In this document: positions 1 through 20,102 of the stretch, piece by piece | Position numbering within the stretch: position 1 is the first letter of the stretch | Layout of the letters: the number at the start of each line of letters is the position of its first letter | DNA from: Dipetalonema caudispina | Taxonomy: Eukaryota > Nematoda > Chromadorea > Rhabditida > Onchocercidae | DNA: 64,000 nt | Direction of reading: 5' to 3' | Assembly (NCBI GenBank): GCA_013365325.1 | Contig: JABVXV010000008.1 | Span: forward strand, 124,001 to 188,000 | Translations under genes and position numbers: made by a program | The notes under the pieces: model-generated | Databases searched by the model: none | Seen by the model: the letters and a program-made list of their open reading frames with translations, nothing else | What the model was told of the DNA's origin: nothing

Positions 1-485
1 GAATTGTTGAGAAATATTTGAATTTATTAGACAATTATATTGAATACATTGCTATAAACTTTACAAAAAAAGCCAAATTTTCATCCTTTTTCTTCTTTCA
101 CTTTGCTTTGCATCCATCGCCATTAAATTACCCAAAATATTGACAATATTATAAATTGAATTTATGAAGTAATTATTTTAATTTTGGGAAAATTTTTAGA
201 ATACGGTTGCTTCTCAAAACATTGTCTTTTTCTTGAATTTTTTCATTTACAAAAAGAAGTAATTAGAATAAAATCACTGAAGATTGAATGAGCACCGTTA
301 ATCACTTCCTTAATTGCACACGTGACGATTCTACGGCTCTATACAACAAAGGCCGATAAGGCTGATCTGTTGAGTTTATTCGTTTAACATCCTAACAAGC
401 CACTTTATAGGTATTCAAGTTCACATAAAATTATTTCAGATATATTGGCGAAATTTAATTCTTTTCTCACTTAAAATTTAGAAAA

Positions 486-905
486 TTAGGCTGCGTGAGG
501 AAACTTCGGAAGATTGTGCAACAAATTTTCATTGAATCTTTTCTTCTCATTGATCAACACAATATGCAAAATAACTGAGTGACAGAGTAAACAATGAAAG
601 TACGAAATATGGAAACTTGCAAAAGTATTGACTTTTTATTTAGATCATATCGCATGTGAATCAGTGAATGAACAATATTTCCCGGCTAATAATCGAAATA
701 TCATTTACTTCGGAAATGATGAGAAAATAATCATTTAGCAAAAAAATATTGTTGTATTTCTTCCTTATCCTGCTACAAATCACTAAAAATCCCCTTATCA
801 TTACTGCTGTTCCCGTTAACACTAATACTCACTTCCGGCTGATTTTCCTTTGATTTCTGATCGACGGCCATAAATAATTTGCTGGGATACAGCGGTAGAA
901 CTCAT
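486..905 (-). CDS. Doubtful small two-exon gene
   Basis: I do not recognise a family. A minus-strand ATG at 905 opens a 73-base exon (833-905) starting MSSTAVSQQIIYGRRSE and ending at a strong GTGAGT donor in phase 1. A phase-matched acceptor (CACTCAG) leads to a second open exon (486-574) with residues INEKKRFNENLLHN and a TAA stop, giving about 53 residues without a membrane segment or known motif. The first exon sits in a patch slightly richer in G+C than its surroundings, as worm 5' ends often are. It could equally be the first exon of a gene running off the left edge, or chance open reading. There is no homology support. Confidence 0.28.
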
Positions 906-3900
906 TGTTATGTCGTCCGTCGACATCGCCTTTTACCGCCACATTTAGCATTTCCCATCCTCACGATGAAACCGCAATTAATGTATATCATTTTCTGTGT
1001 TCTAAACTCTTCTTTTCTCTTCCTTTCCTCCTTTTTGATCGTATTTTCAATTTATCATTACACAGAAAACTCTCATTTTACAGTAAAAATTCAATACAGA
1101 TGTAATGGAAAGAGAATGAATTGAAGGATTTGCAAAGATTGACAAAATTGTTTTTCCGTTTCGAAAAAACACATTAATAATGATTGAACTGAGATAAACA
1201 AAAATATTGATAGAAAAAATGAGATAGCAAATGATATTATTAATAAGGATCAGGGGGGGGAATGATACATGAAGACCTTGGCGACTTTGAATCTTTCTTC
1301 AAGATTAACTCAAATGATAAGGTATTGAAATTTTTAAAACCATTTATCTTCAGGTTGAAAATTAATTTTTCATTGATTCTATCATTTCAAGGCATGAAAT
1401 AATTAACATGTCATACATATAGATATGACAAATAACCTATTATAAATGCATATGTAATATTTAAGACATTTTAAAGAAAAAAATATGCATGACTACCAAT
1501 TTTATCGATTTTCTATTGACCCTGAAATTAAAGCTTCCTTTTTAAAATTTGTTACATCTCAAATTTCGAAAGAAAAATTCTCTGTCAAATTTCTTCAATA
1601 AAATAATTCACATCTTGTTGGGACAACCAGCGTTACAAACATTTTCTCGAAAGCAACAATAAACAGTTTTAGTAACTTTAATATGAGATCGTATTTGCTG
1701 ATAAACGATTATATCAGAAAATATCGGTGGTTTATTAAATATTGTAATGGGAAGTTATTAAGAATGAGCCATTCCAAAGCGTATAAAATTATTACGAAAA
1801 TGCATTTTGAGTTAGCTTTCTGTTGTGTCCGACAAATTCAACACAATTGACATAAAATTTATTTAAATCTGAACTTTCATAAGCGGAAAAATTCCATTAT
1901 ATAGCCAATTAAGTGAAGTGAAACATTGATTTATATTATGAAATTTTTGATTTTTTTATTTTTCAAGCAAAATTTTTTTCTTCGAAGTGTCAAACTCCAT
2001 AGTATGGCAATAAAATGATGGAAATCTATACATGCCCAATTGTGGCAAAAAGTAAAGAAAATACTTATCAAATTTATTGGTTTGTAATTCGAAATTGCCT
2101 CAACTAGAAATTTTGAATTCAATGATCAATTGTGGAAGTATGCATAAAGCAGATGTGAAACTAAAATATTTAAATCCAAATGATTTTGATTTCAACATAA
2201 AATGATTACATGGCCAAAAAAGATCTCATTAGCTCATGAAAAGCCTTAATTATAAAACTAGCCGATAGCAATTTAAAGTTTCATCGGTTGAGCACAACTA
2301 TGATATTATTAAAATGATATGTTTTTTAATAGTGTCAAATATCCACGGATACGTTCAAGTATATGGACATTGTTCAACACAGTAGCAAGAATCCTCGTTA
2401 TCCACTAGACTATGGTACAGTTAAATGCCTATAAAAATAAAGTATAATAACTGAGGAGGGTAATTTAATTGTTGCCAATGGGAAAATATTCGGCGATCGT
2501 AAACATAATAGGAATACAATTTTGCTTTTTCCACTCAATAATTCATAAAATATGTGATAATTCACTTAAAAAATATGTCAAAATTTATTTTAACTTTGTT
2601 TTTGTTGTGAGTTGAAATTGACATGGGGAAATGAATGGCTTCAAAAGTAAAAAGACGGAATATTCTGCGGAATTTTTAAAAAAGTAAATATTAACATTTG
2701 AAATATCCGTCAAATGCTTAGATTAATATCCATCTATTGACTTTACTTTCAATTTCCTAGCCAATTAACTTTGCAAAATTTCAGGTCCATAGGATACAAA
2801 TTTAGTTAAACTTAAAAAATACAAAAACCAGAAATTAAGTCTGATTTGGTTGGAAAATACAAAGACCCAAGTTTAATTTAGTTTGAGGTGCACAAGAATC
2901 AAAATCATTCCCCAATGATCTTTGTCTTATCAAATCTTTTATGTATGCCTCGAATTACCAAATTATTTAAATCATTAAATTGAAATAGACATTATATCAT
3001 CGAAGCAACATGAAATAGTTAAATGTAATAAATCGAAGATTTTTGAAATGCCGACCTAAATTACGAAAATATTACATTTGATGGCAATCAAAACTTGTTT
3101 TAGTTCGATCAAATTTTGTCAAGTTGCACAATTTAAATAGCAATTAAGTTTATGAACTTGATTTGAAAACTTTCACGAAACTTTAGACTTTTGAAACAAT
3201 GAAGTCATAATTCTTTAATAACTGAATAGAATCATTTATGATTGGATGGCTCAACTGCTTCTGTTTACACCAATTTAAAATGTTTTTTCTGTCCATTATT
3301 GAACTATAAAGGTTAGTGATCATTTGAAAATACTCACGTTTTCACGTAAATATTACTTCCAATAATATTTTCTTGCGTCTCATACTATTTCGTCTGCATC
3401 TTCTCTACTGCATTTTTCAATGATAACGAAAAAGTATTTAATGACTGTTGGTGTGATTGTCTGATGTCGAAAGGTAGAGAATATTCTTTAAGATTAAAAA
3501 TATTGAAATCTTGAAATAACTGTACTTTACTGCTATATGTATATTTCATGATATTTGATATTAGTTGTCCATATTCCGGTTTCAATATTGACATCAGAGT
3601 ATTTCTGAAAGTTTTTTTTCTCAACAAAACGTAATCGTTTTTCATTATTATATATTTGCAATTTGTCAGTTGTAAATATGCGACAAAGAAATGAACATTT
3701 CAATTTCCATTATTTATGATTTAGCTCATATCGTCATTTTTTTCTTCCATACATCACATTTAATGAGTTCACGCTAATTTTAATTGATGTTTTTGTTATG
3801 AAACGAAACACTGTTAAATCTTTTTGGAATATTTTCATCATGAACTTAAAGAACAGTATTGATGAGTGTTAATTGATGGTTAGGAAATAAATGAAAAACG

Positions 3901-5634
3901 AAATGAGATGGTATTAAAATAAATAAAGCGCTGTACCCTTTCAAAGTTCCAAAACCATCTCTTTTATTCGAACTTTTCCCACTGATCGGTAGTAGCTCAA
4001 AAGATTTTTTCTAAATAATTTACGAGCTGAATAACGATCAAATTATATTATACATGCACAAGTAGCAGTATGATTTTGTTAAGAGCATGCATGTAGAAAA
4101 AATATCAAAATCAATTAACAAAAGTATAAAAGCAAAATTTTTAAACGGAAGTTTAGATCATTGAAATTTGGAATTACATAAATAAATTGAAATCTTCAAA
4201 CCAAAATACCTAATTGTCCGGAAGACATATATTTTTAGGATTACATTTTATTAAAAATTTTAAATCATTAGTGATAGTCGAGTATGCATTTGATTTGTTT
4301 CAAAATATTGATTAATGATAAATCAAACATCAGAAATATTTCATTAAAGATTTTGAGAAATTAGAAAAAAATTGAGACAACCCGGCTTCTTGAAAAGCTT
4401 TAAAAAAAATTTGTAATGGAATAGCAAAAAATTTGGTCATTTGAGCAAAAGTAATATAGCATTTACTGCCTTAGATTGAAAAATGGAAAATTGGTACCTG
4501 AAAAGTGGAAATTATATGGTGAAAATTTGATGTAGAATACTTGTCTTCTATCGAGTATTTTGAACAGAAAAACTATAAATTTCACTGCAACAAAATGATC
4601 AAAATTTGAGATAAATGAAAGATTTCGAAGTGACTAATAGACGGTTCCAGAAGCTTCTAACAAAAATCTATAAAATATCTTTTGAAATAAATAGGAATTG
4701 TTTAACTAAGAACAATAGGAACATTTCATTGACAAAAACTGAAAGCTAACAAGAAAATGTTGCAATGAAATGTGAACATTCTTTACAGCTCCAAATTTGA
4801 TCCAATGGAAAAGGTTAACGTCAAATTTTTGCAAAATCTTAAGTAAAGCGATAAATAATTCTGATGAATTGCTAATTAAAACTAATAGATAGTTAATGAA
4901 GAGAAGGAAATAAAGATGCAAATAAAGGTGTTTTTATTCTTGCTTAATCGTTTGACATCGAAAAATGAACTTTACTGCTTTGAACACTTTGAAAAAATTA
5001 CTCTATCGATTGGCATAACTATGTGTATTGGATGATGAAGGAAAATCGACAATGATAATATAATGAACTAAATCTTTAAATGCAAAAGATACCAATCAGT
5101 GTGTTTTGTAACGTCAAGAAACTGCCTGGTACTATTGATAATCATTTTTAACATTTTTAATTTCAGATTATTCAATATGATATCTTGATTAGCATGATAT
5201 ATGTTATTCAAGTGTGTTTACATTATTTTGTGACATTCATTACTAATTATCGTTCAGTACCTAAAAAATACAATCTAATTTAAAATATTTTGGAACATCA
5301 ATTCTAAGCTTGTCATTTTAAAGTGCTATGAATAGTAAAAAAAGATGATGGTTGTTATGAAGTAGTAAACAATCGCTACTTAAAGTTTTCAATTCAACTA
5401 TTTCCATGGCCAGTATTCGGTTGTTAGAAAAATCTTCGATAAGATTTCGACTTGAAATTCAAAAAATTTTCAAATAAAATCGGATCTTCAGTAAATGAAA
5501 AGTTTGCATTCTTCGAAAGAGTAAAACTCAAAGTATTAGCAAAGAGATACATAAAAAGAAAGCACAAACGAGAAAAGAAGGAGCAAAAGAGCAATAAGCC
5601 TATGATGTGAAAATAAATTATGCAGTGGTAAAAA
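906..5634. other. Gene-free AT-rich stretch
   Basis: Several open frames of 60-100 codons exist on both strands, but they are AT-driven (Phe, Ile, Lys, Asn), lack matched splice sites and show no domain I recognise. The left part may hold upstream sequence of the doubtful small gene; the right end is 3' flank of the esterase-like gene. I see no repeats or RNA genes here. Confidence 0.6.
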
Positions 5635-12177
<6,543 letters not shown>

Positions 12178-13502
12178 AGCTCATTCAGCAGACCCTCATT
12201 ATGTCTTCATCAAACTTCTTTCTACCTTTTTTTCCAAGAATCCACTTCTACTCTTTTATCACTTTCAAAATTTCTTTAATTTTCGAGAGATTTTGAACTG
12301 TTGCAAAATATTTTAAATGATTGATAATTCAAATAAATTAGTTAAATTAGAACTTTTCAATCGATCAAGAATGCTTTAATTGCTCCAGTTTGCTTCAGTA
12401 ACAGCTATTTATTTTGATCAATCAATCACTGAGCCAATAATTGTGATCAAATTGGCAGACCATTACGAATAATTTTGATAGAAAGGAAAGATAGCAAACA
12501 TTAAAAAGCATAGAAACTTTGAAGGGCAGTGTATTATTTAATGGTAGTAAAAGTGAGTAATGGTGGATTCGTCGCAGTGGCAGTAGTAATAGCTGCGATA
12601 TTATTATAGTAGCAATAGTGATTAATATCAGTGATACTTATTAAGAGTGAAGATTGTTTTATCGTCGGATACATAACTATCCTGGTTGGATAGCACGGGT
12701 TAAAGGTCCATCCTGAATGATATTATTAACATTTGAAAAAAGGAAAGATTTAGATGAATTGAGTCGAATTCAAGGAAGCATAGACAGCTGGGCACTTATT
12801 TTGATGGGCAGCTTTAATGCAGTAACAAATAAGGACACTTGTCGATTTGTCTGAAAGGAATTTTTGAGAATTGAGATTTACATTCAGAAATTTCAAAGCA
12901 CTGCCAAAATACGACAAATTTAATAATACTTCAATATATTTTTCTTATCACCGATAATATAATATAGACTATCCTTGTAACTTTCCTAAATGATTACGGC
13001 GAAAATATTAAAGAAATATGTGAATCTTATAATTATAGAAACTATGAGCGATTACTCAAATCAAAAGAATTAAAAAATTAACTAAACATCTATGATACTT
13101 GTTGAAATTGAATAAAATCTAGCTTTATGTGATTAACTTAATAAAATAACTTTGCATGCATAACTTAAAAATCTTTTATAACGAATTTCAAATATAATCA
13201 GGACCAAAGATAGGAATTCTTTTCCCCCGACCGATCAATTTCCCAGAATTTCCTCGGGGATCGCAGAAGAATTTGCGCTCTTTTTGCAAAAATGCATGAA
13301 AGGAACGAAAATTAAAATGGCTTCGAGAGGAAAACCATTAATTCCCTTCCAAGTATATGCAAATAAAAGTCAGTTAATTGGGATACCAGCATTTGCTTTG
13401 AAAATCCTTTTGCAAATTCCGAAGAGTAAAATACTGCTTGTTGTCGTCCTCCCTTCTGCAATTTATCAGATCCATTCAAAACATCATCTTTCAAAACAAT
13501 TT

Positions 13503-13510
13503 TGACGTCA
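13503..13510. promoter_or_regulatory. Perfect CRE palindrome TGACGTCA
   Basis: An exact 8-base cAMP-response-element/ATF-type palindrome lies about 1.3 kb upstream of the esterase-like gene start, in a patch less AT-rich than its surroundings. Binding by CREB/ATF proteins is known for this motif in animals; function here is inference, and one 8-mer may occur by chance. Confidence 0.25.
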
Positions 13511-13582
13511 TGTGGTAGTGAAAGAGTGGGATCTATGCAAATTTTGTTAAATTAGCAATTCACATTTCACTGGTTTAAATAA

Positions 13583-13612
13583 CCCCCCCCCCCCAAAAAA
13601 AAAAAAAAAAAA
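13583..13612. repeat. Homopolymer C tract followed by A tract
   Basis: A run of 12 C is followed directly by a run of about 18 A. Such tracts are prone to sequencing length error. Confidence 0.9.
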
Positions 13613-13871
13613 CTCGTACTATAAAATATATAATATGTACGAAATTATATGTTAATAAATTAAGTATTAATAAAGCAAAAGTGGAGAGAATTGTAGTAAA
13701 AATTAGATTTTGACAAAAGCAGAGGGAGGAAGTTGACAAAATCACAAGAAAAAATGAAATGCTTAGTGAAGAGAACTAACTGAAAGTTGGAGTTTTTTGA
13801 AAGATTTATGGAAAAGATAAGTTGATGTACTTTTCTTCATTATATTCCAAAAATTTGTTCCCCAGTGGTTC

Positions 13872-13895
13872 AAAAAAAAAAAAAAAAAAAAAAAA
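13872..13895. repeat. Poly(A) tract
   Basis: An uninterrupted run of about 24 A on the plus strand in intergenic DNA. No retroposed coding sequence was recognised next to it. Confidence 0.9.
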
Positions 13896-15514
13896 TAGGA
13901 ATGTTCATTTGTGCTTGGTACCATAGTACCAACCACTCATACGCCTTTTTTTTTCGAAAATAGCCCTGAAATTGAATGGGTAAAATAAACTTTAAAAAAA
14001 CTATTCCAAATGGTACAATTATTTTTAAGAAGTATTTCGGAAATTTCTCAATCGATTAGAAATCTGAATGCAAATTTCAAAAAAATCCAAATGTTGCACA
14101 GAAAAAGGCGAAAGGAGCCAGATGGAGGGTATGGGTAATAGCCTCCAGGCTAGTAGTTTCATCGATTCTGCAATGGATTATTTCAAGCTTATGTGACATC
14201 ATACCAATATCCCGTCACTTTTTTTTTTGTGCTCATAGGATATCCGTTTAGACAATTTGAATTATTAAACAAATCAAGGCTTAACTTTTTTTTCTTGAGA
14301 ATTTAAATGACTGAAGCCTATAAGGAGCACGAAGATATGTTTAGGTATTAATAGAAAGAGATCAAAATTAGTGATAAGTATATATATCCTTTACTTTAGC
14401 TAAAAAATTGAATCTAACTGCGCCGTCGAATAAAAAGCACCCAAATAAGGCTCTTTTATTATTAGGAACATCTAGAAGCTACAAGCTAATTTGAAATATA
14501 GAACTATAAGAAATCATTTATAAATTTGAGGAATTTCAACGTATTAAAAATGGAAGTGATTGGTAGCATAAATAGCTTTATTAGTCATTTTCAGCGATAT
14601 TTTCATACTAGTATTCCCGGGAATTCTCATAGTCATACTTGGCAGATTGAAATAGTAAAGAATAGCAGTTGAAGTGAATGATAAAGGCGACTAATTCATC
14701 TTGTCATAGTCGATGTTGTGGGATTTCGTTGAAAAGTGAAAAGATGCCTAGGAATGTCAGTGTGCCCATTGATTCCGGTAAGAAGAATCAGTGGTTTGGC
14801 ATGAATGAATGAATGTTTCTTCATTGGAAATGTCCCATTGTTGCAGCATTTTATGTCTTCACGGAGAAAGCTCTTGAAATTCCAGAAATTAACAAATTGA
14901 CAGAAGTAGTATGAATGAACTTTTGAGGAGATTTTTGTAACAGTTCAATCAATTAGTAAAAATATAATCCGGATCTAATTAATAGCTAATTGCACTACAA
15001 GCACACTCAAAATTAATCTTTCGCTTCTAACATTCCGAACCATTTTTTTTTACAGAGCAGTGATAACGCTTAATCAGTGATATTTGCAGGATCTCTTGCT
15101 AAAGTGTTATATTTTTAATAAATTTTGTTCCAGTCAAAAATTAAAATGCCTGTCCAACATTTCAAAATTTAAATTGGTGAATGTAACGTGAGATATAAAA
15201 TGGAAGAGAATGGATAAGGAAGCTTCGTAAACAAATAAATTTTTTTTTTTCGAGCAGCGATAAATTGAATAGTCCACACGAAGCGCTAAAATGATTTACA
15301 CCATTTGTGGATTTTCATCTGCTGAACAAAATCCGAAATCAACAAACAAAACAGAGTGCAATTACTGGATAGCTATAAGGAATTACATAGAAATTTTTAG
15401 TAATACGTCACATAAATTGACGCCAATTCACCCAAGCAACAATTGATTGTCGTCTGTTCCAGTACTTTTATGGACGAATTTCGGCGCATATGTATGTGTC
15501 TGTGAATGTGTTGT

Positions 15515-15547
15515 GTATGTATGTATGTATGTATGTATGTATGTATT
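15515..15547. repeat. (GTAT)n tetranucleotide microsatellite
   Basis: About eight uninterrupted GTAT units, preceded by a looser TGTG-rich stretch. Likely length-polymorphic. Confidence 0.95.
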
Positions 15548-16492
15548 ATTAAGCAATTTGATTATACACTTGTGACACTCATTGCTCAGCAAGATCAGTT
15601 CCAGTTGAATTGGAAGTTGAATGCGCTACCTAATATTACTATGCTATGACAAATGCGCGCGATATAGTAACTGTATCCCATTCTTGTCATTGCTTCATTA
15701 GTGTCAAAAATAAATTAATTTACTAATCATAAATTTGCTCTTGAAGTATAGCATTTAACAATGAATAATGATACGAACAGTAGCAGGAAATGATTAGATA
15801 AAAACTGAGAAATACAACTGATTTACTTGCTGCATGAAACAGTAAGATAGAGAATTATATTTGAAATATATTAAACTGATATTTCCAGAACCGGAAATGC
15901 TCATAAAGATCAGGAATTAATAATATTAACGAATGATATCGATGACAATAAAGCAGTAAAAAACATATAGCGCATTTTAAATTTTTTCTGGTTATTGTAC
16001 AATGAAAATAGGCGTATGAAGCACAAAGAGCAGTTTCATTCAGATCAGAGGTTAAATACGTATACCGTTATAGCGATATCGGAATAGAAGCTAATTAAGA
16101 CTAAAATGAGCAAAAATAATTCCTCGACTTATACCAATTTAATGAATAATGATGCAGACATAAAAGTAAATCAATAAATTTACATTTAAACAAAATATAT
16201 TGTCATATTTTAATTGATTAAGAATATTAATAATTAAATTTCATTCATAACTTTCAAATATGATTCATTCTTCATCATAGATGAGACAGTAAATGTATTT
16301 ACATTGTATTGAATTGTTGGATATAATTGTGTTTAACACATTTATGCAAAATACATTCAAAGTAACATTGTCAATTTGGATTGATCACAATGGTAGCAGC
16401 TGACAATGCTTAACATTGATTTTTAGAAAAAAACAAACAAAGCTAATGTTGATAAATCTGTATGCAAACGTCACCTATACAATATATACATG

Positions 16493-16557
16493 TGCACACA
16501 CATACACACACACACACACAGACACACACACACACAGACACAGACACAGACACAGAA
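16493..16557. repeat. (CA)n / (CAGA)n compound microsatellite
   Basis: A CA dinucleotide run interrupted by GACA units that become a regular CAGACA pattern towards the right end. It lies between the two divergent genes. Confidence 0.95.
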
Positions 16558-18082
16558 TACACGGAAATGAAACGGAATGGAAATAATTCAGTGTAAGTAG
16601 AGAAGTTTGAAAGAGTGGAATGTTTGTGAGGAAATGCGTTTGTTATGTTTACACGTTTTTATAAATCTTTCATTGCCACCACCTTGCAGTGAGATTTTAT
16701 TGAGAGAATTTTTCAAAAATTTTAAAAATATATCAAATGAAGTGTGAAATGTGTTATATACTTTGGTCCGTTGATTTGCTTCACTGTTTATTTATAATTT
16801 CGAAGAAAAGGAACTTTTTTAATTTCTTCTATTTGGCTAATTTTAACTACTGGAAAATTCCTCTTTTTTTTGATTTTCAATAAAATTATGGTTGAAAAAA
16901 CAAGTTTTCGAAAATTCTAAGTATTAAAAGTTTAATGAGTAAGTCTCAAGATTTCAAATTGTTCGTCAGGATTTCATGATTTTTAAAATTATTAAATTGG
17001 GAATATGCCATCGTCATTCTCATCTTTTTCTTTGGAAGAATAAAAGAACTGATCTCTCATATTTCACTTTAAAAAAAAAAAAAAAATGAATGTGCAGAGA
17101 TTACAGTCCGCGATCTTCATTTTTTTAAACAAAGAATGATGCTTTTTTTTTCTTGCCTGAAGATACAAAAAAGTTCTGTTATATTTCCGATTTTATCAGC
17201 ATGATCACAAAGTTCATTCGAATATTGATGGCGCAACTTCTGTTTTGATTGAAATTTATTAAGTATTACAGGAATGCACCGACACTTTAATTAACTTTCG
17301 TTTATTTTATAATTTATAACTTACTGAGAAAAATTTGTCATCAGATGCTTAGACTGAATTGGTAAATGTCACAAATACTCGTCTATCTTTGTGAAATTTT
17401 TTGAAATTCTAGTTAAATCTATCAGAGTTTAAAAATGCAAACTACATCGTATTGTTGTTTGAATTTGTTGGTGCTTCTTCAAGACCTACGCACACTTTTG
17501 TATAGTCGATACATTGATTTCAGCTTACTTCTACCAGCTTCACTTTTTGCAATGACGCTATTGTATTGTATTCCCATCTACATGGCGAATTCAAAAGTAA
17601 AATTTTTTAATCTTTGAATTATGCACCACATACAGTTTGCGAAACAGTTTACTTTTTTCCATTCCAAATTTCATATTCCATCAAATCGTCACCATCACTC
17701 TTTGTGGTATTTTATTCGACCTTCTCTGAAATTCAGTCTTTTTTCTTGCTGCCTTATTATTTCTGTTTGTAATTTTTCCTCTTCATGTTCTCAAATTTCT
17801 CGGGAATGCTTTAAAAATTGAAGTGAAAAGAATTACCAGTTGATGGAACATCCTTAATGCAATTTATATTATCATTATTGATATGATCAATACCCACTAC
17901 ACCAATCCATGAAGAATTTTTTGAATCTATCACTGTAATCGATATTGCTAAAAAGATTCAAATTGTCTTGTATCATCAACTGTATGAATTAACCCTATCA
18001 GTTCATTTTCATTTCTAGCATTAATAGTTTCTAGCATTATGTACTATTTATAGTGGCCTAGGCTCAATAAAACATTGATTAG

Positions 18083-20102
18083 ATGGATGGAATTGTACTA
18101 CTGCTATTATCACTAGTATCAGCTAATGAAGGAGAAACGCACGATCGGTTCTTGGAAGGCTGCGATTCGCATTGTACGAGTAAATTCGATGAGGTTGCAC
18201 TTTTATCTTAACTGTTATTTGCATATCTTTATTATTTTATTATTCACTTACTACTTCTTGTATTAATTACAATTCGTTATTACCTTTGACTTCATTTCTT
18301 CTGGACCATATTTTATCCGAATTCTTACATATCGTTGCAACTTTATAAATTGAAACAAGATGCAGTAATTTCTCCCGTACTCGGCATTCAGTTAAAGATG
18401 TTAAAAAATTTTAAAAATGCGAAGTGTTTTCTCAAGTTTAATATTTCATAAGAATTTGGAATTATCTGTGGGATAATGAAATATGATATTACCAAATGAT
18501 TTCAACGGATTTCTAAGTAAATTTCTTTATAGAACCTGTCGTGTTGGAACAAAACTGCTCAATTTTTTGGCAAAACACTTGTGGGTGTATTTTTGCGATA
18601 TGTTACCACACAGGTCCATTTGCTTTTTCACTTGATAAACAAAATAAATTATGTGGACAGTAACGCTTAGTGATCCACTTGAAATAACCTACGGAAAGAA
18701 GGTAGTGTGTGGTGCAAATGGAATTCAGTTTTCTGATAAAATTTCGAAATCAATAAATTGGATTTCAGTTAATGGATCATATAAGTTAATCTGTCTTCTT
18801 GAAATTCTATTAGTCTTTTCAGAAAAAAAAGAAACTTTAAAATAAAAGAACAATACTATGTGCTTGCCAAAAAATCTTCAAAGATGCAAAAAAATATGAA
18901 ACATTAAATTAGTGTAATAAAGTACAAATACATGTAACTCAAATTGATTCTATTGTTTTCTGCTTATCTCTCTATTCTCTAATTAATTTCCCAGCTTTAA
19001 AGACTTTCATTTCCGGTAAATATTTTAATAGCGACAAAGGAGCATTACGGAAAGTTGCCAACTTCTGACAAGATAGCAAAAGTAAGCTTCGAAATTCGAC
19101 TACTGTAATATCAAAATAAATGATTTCCTTTTTTATTTTTGCATAATGGTATCATTCCATTCAACTTTTCTTTCTCGTCTGATTCATTTCATTGTCTTTT
19201 ACTCTTCTTTTTTCTGAAATCATCCATCAATATTCATTCATTTGATCCTTTTTTTTTTTCGATTTTCAGATAAGCGTTGATAGAATGGTGAAATATATGG
19301 AAGATTATTATTCTGATAGTATTCTGACAACAGAAATTATCAATAAAACTATAACGACTTTTGTTTCAGCCTCTTTTGTAAGTGTAGTTTTGATTTACTG
19401 AGATAAATGATAGTAACTCTGATAATAACTTTTATAGATTAAAGCCCAGACATTATCAACGTTACTATTATAATTGAAATTTTTGGACATTCGTCAACAT
19501 CTCCTCTCTTCTTTCCTCTTTTCTCTAGCAATTTTCTCACAGTTAACTTAATGGGAAGATTAGTAAATTCAATAAATTAGTAGACCCAATTAAGCTGTTA
19601 AGAGCAAAAAGAGAAATGACATTGACATTAATTTGTTGAAAAGAAAGCTTACTTTCTGTAATCTAATTAGGTTTTTAAGAAGTGAGAATTACCAAATAGC
19701 GATAAGGGTGTTCATCTGTGCAGTGTAATAGTAAAATGAAATGATATTTAGTAGTGATATGATAATATTGTACTATCCATCTTATCATACACAATTGTAT
19801 TCATACTTGAGCTAAAGTTTATCCAAATCGAACACAATTCAGAAATTGCAAAAGATCATCCCATAAATGAACTGCTTTTTTAGAAAACGATCAAAACTAT
19901 AAAACAACCAGCTTTGCTACCATGTCCGCATGGGTGTGAAAGGTCATCGAAATTCTGGTTATCATGGAGTTTCATATCACTATTGCTTTCCGGCATCTTG
20001 ACTGCTATCATAATATTCAAATCGCTTGAAAAGGATCGCATAGACCAAAATTATGCCGTAGTTGAAGAAACGGTAGAAACTGATAAACGTAAAGCAAACT
20101 AA
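18083..20102 (+). CDS. Uncharacterised single-pass membrane protein, 204 residues
   Basis: I do not recognise the family. Five exons join without any phase conflict: 18083-18193, 18533-18659, 19032-19081, 19270-19377 and 19884-20102, the last ending in TAA. The start is chosen because ATG at 18083 opens a clean signal peptide (MDGIVLLLLSLVSANEG) just after a TTGATTAG that could accept a trans-spliced leader. The luminal part has few cysteines (Cys27, Cys31, Cys41, Cys146, Cys150, in EGCDSHC and PCPHGC patterns) and three possible N-glycosylation sites (Asn38, Asn43, Asn121). One membrane helix covers about residues 157-177 (FWLSWSFISLLLSGILTAII). A 27-residue charged tail follows (KSLEKDRIDQNYAVV...). 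It is in the same orientation as, and 1.4 kb upstream of, the IgGFc-type gene; that gap is long for an operon. The gene model is fairly sure; function is unknown. Confidence 0.7.

Larger units (their letters stand above)
12178..18082. other. Intergenic region between divergent genes
   Basis: This region separates the start of the esterase-like gene (minus strand) from the start of the unnamed membrane-protein gene (plus strand), so it probably contains both promoters. It holds several microsatellites and homopolymers, listed separately, and one perfect TGACGTCA palindrome. The 60-73 codon open frames at 13.3 kb and 17.4-17.8 kb show no matched splice sites or known motifs and I do not call them. 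Confidence 0.55.

Noticed and set aside
16493..16557. Regular CA/CAGA repeat considered as a CRISPR-like or satellite array
   Set aside because: It is a simple microsatellite without spacers or longer repeat units.
17435..17617. Plus-strand open frame with hydrophobic residues and a possible donor, upstream of the unnamed membrane protein
   Set aside because: The next exon carries its own clean signal peptide and start codon, and no phase-matched join is needed; the frame is AT-biased.
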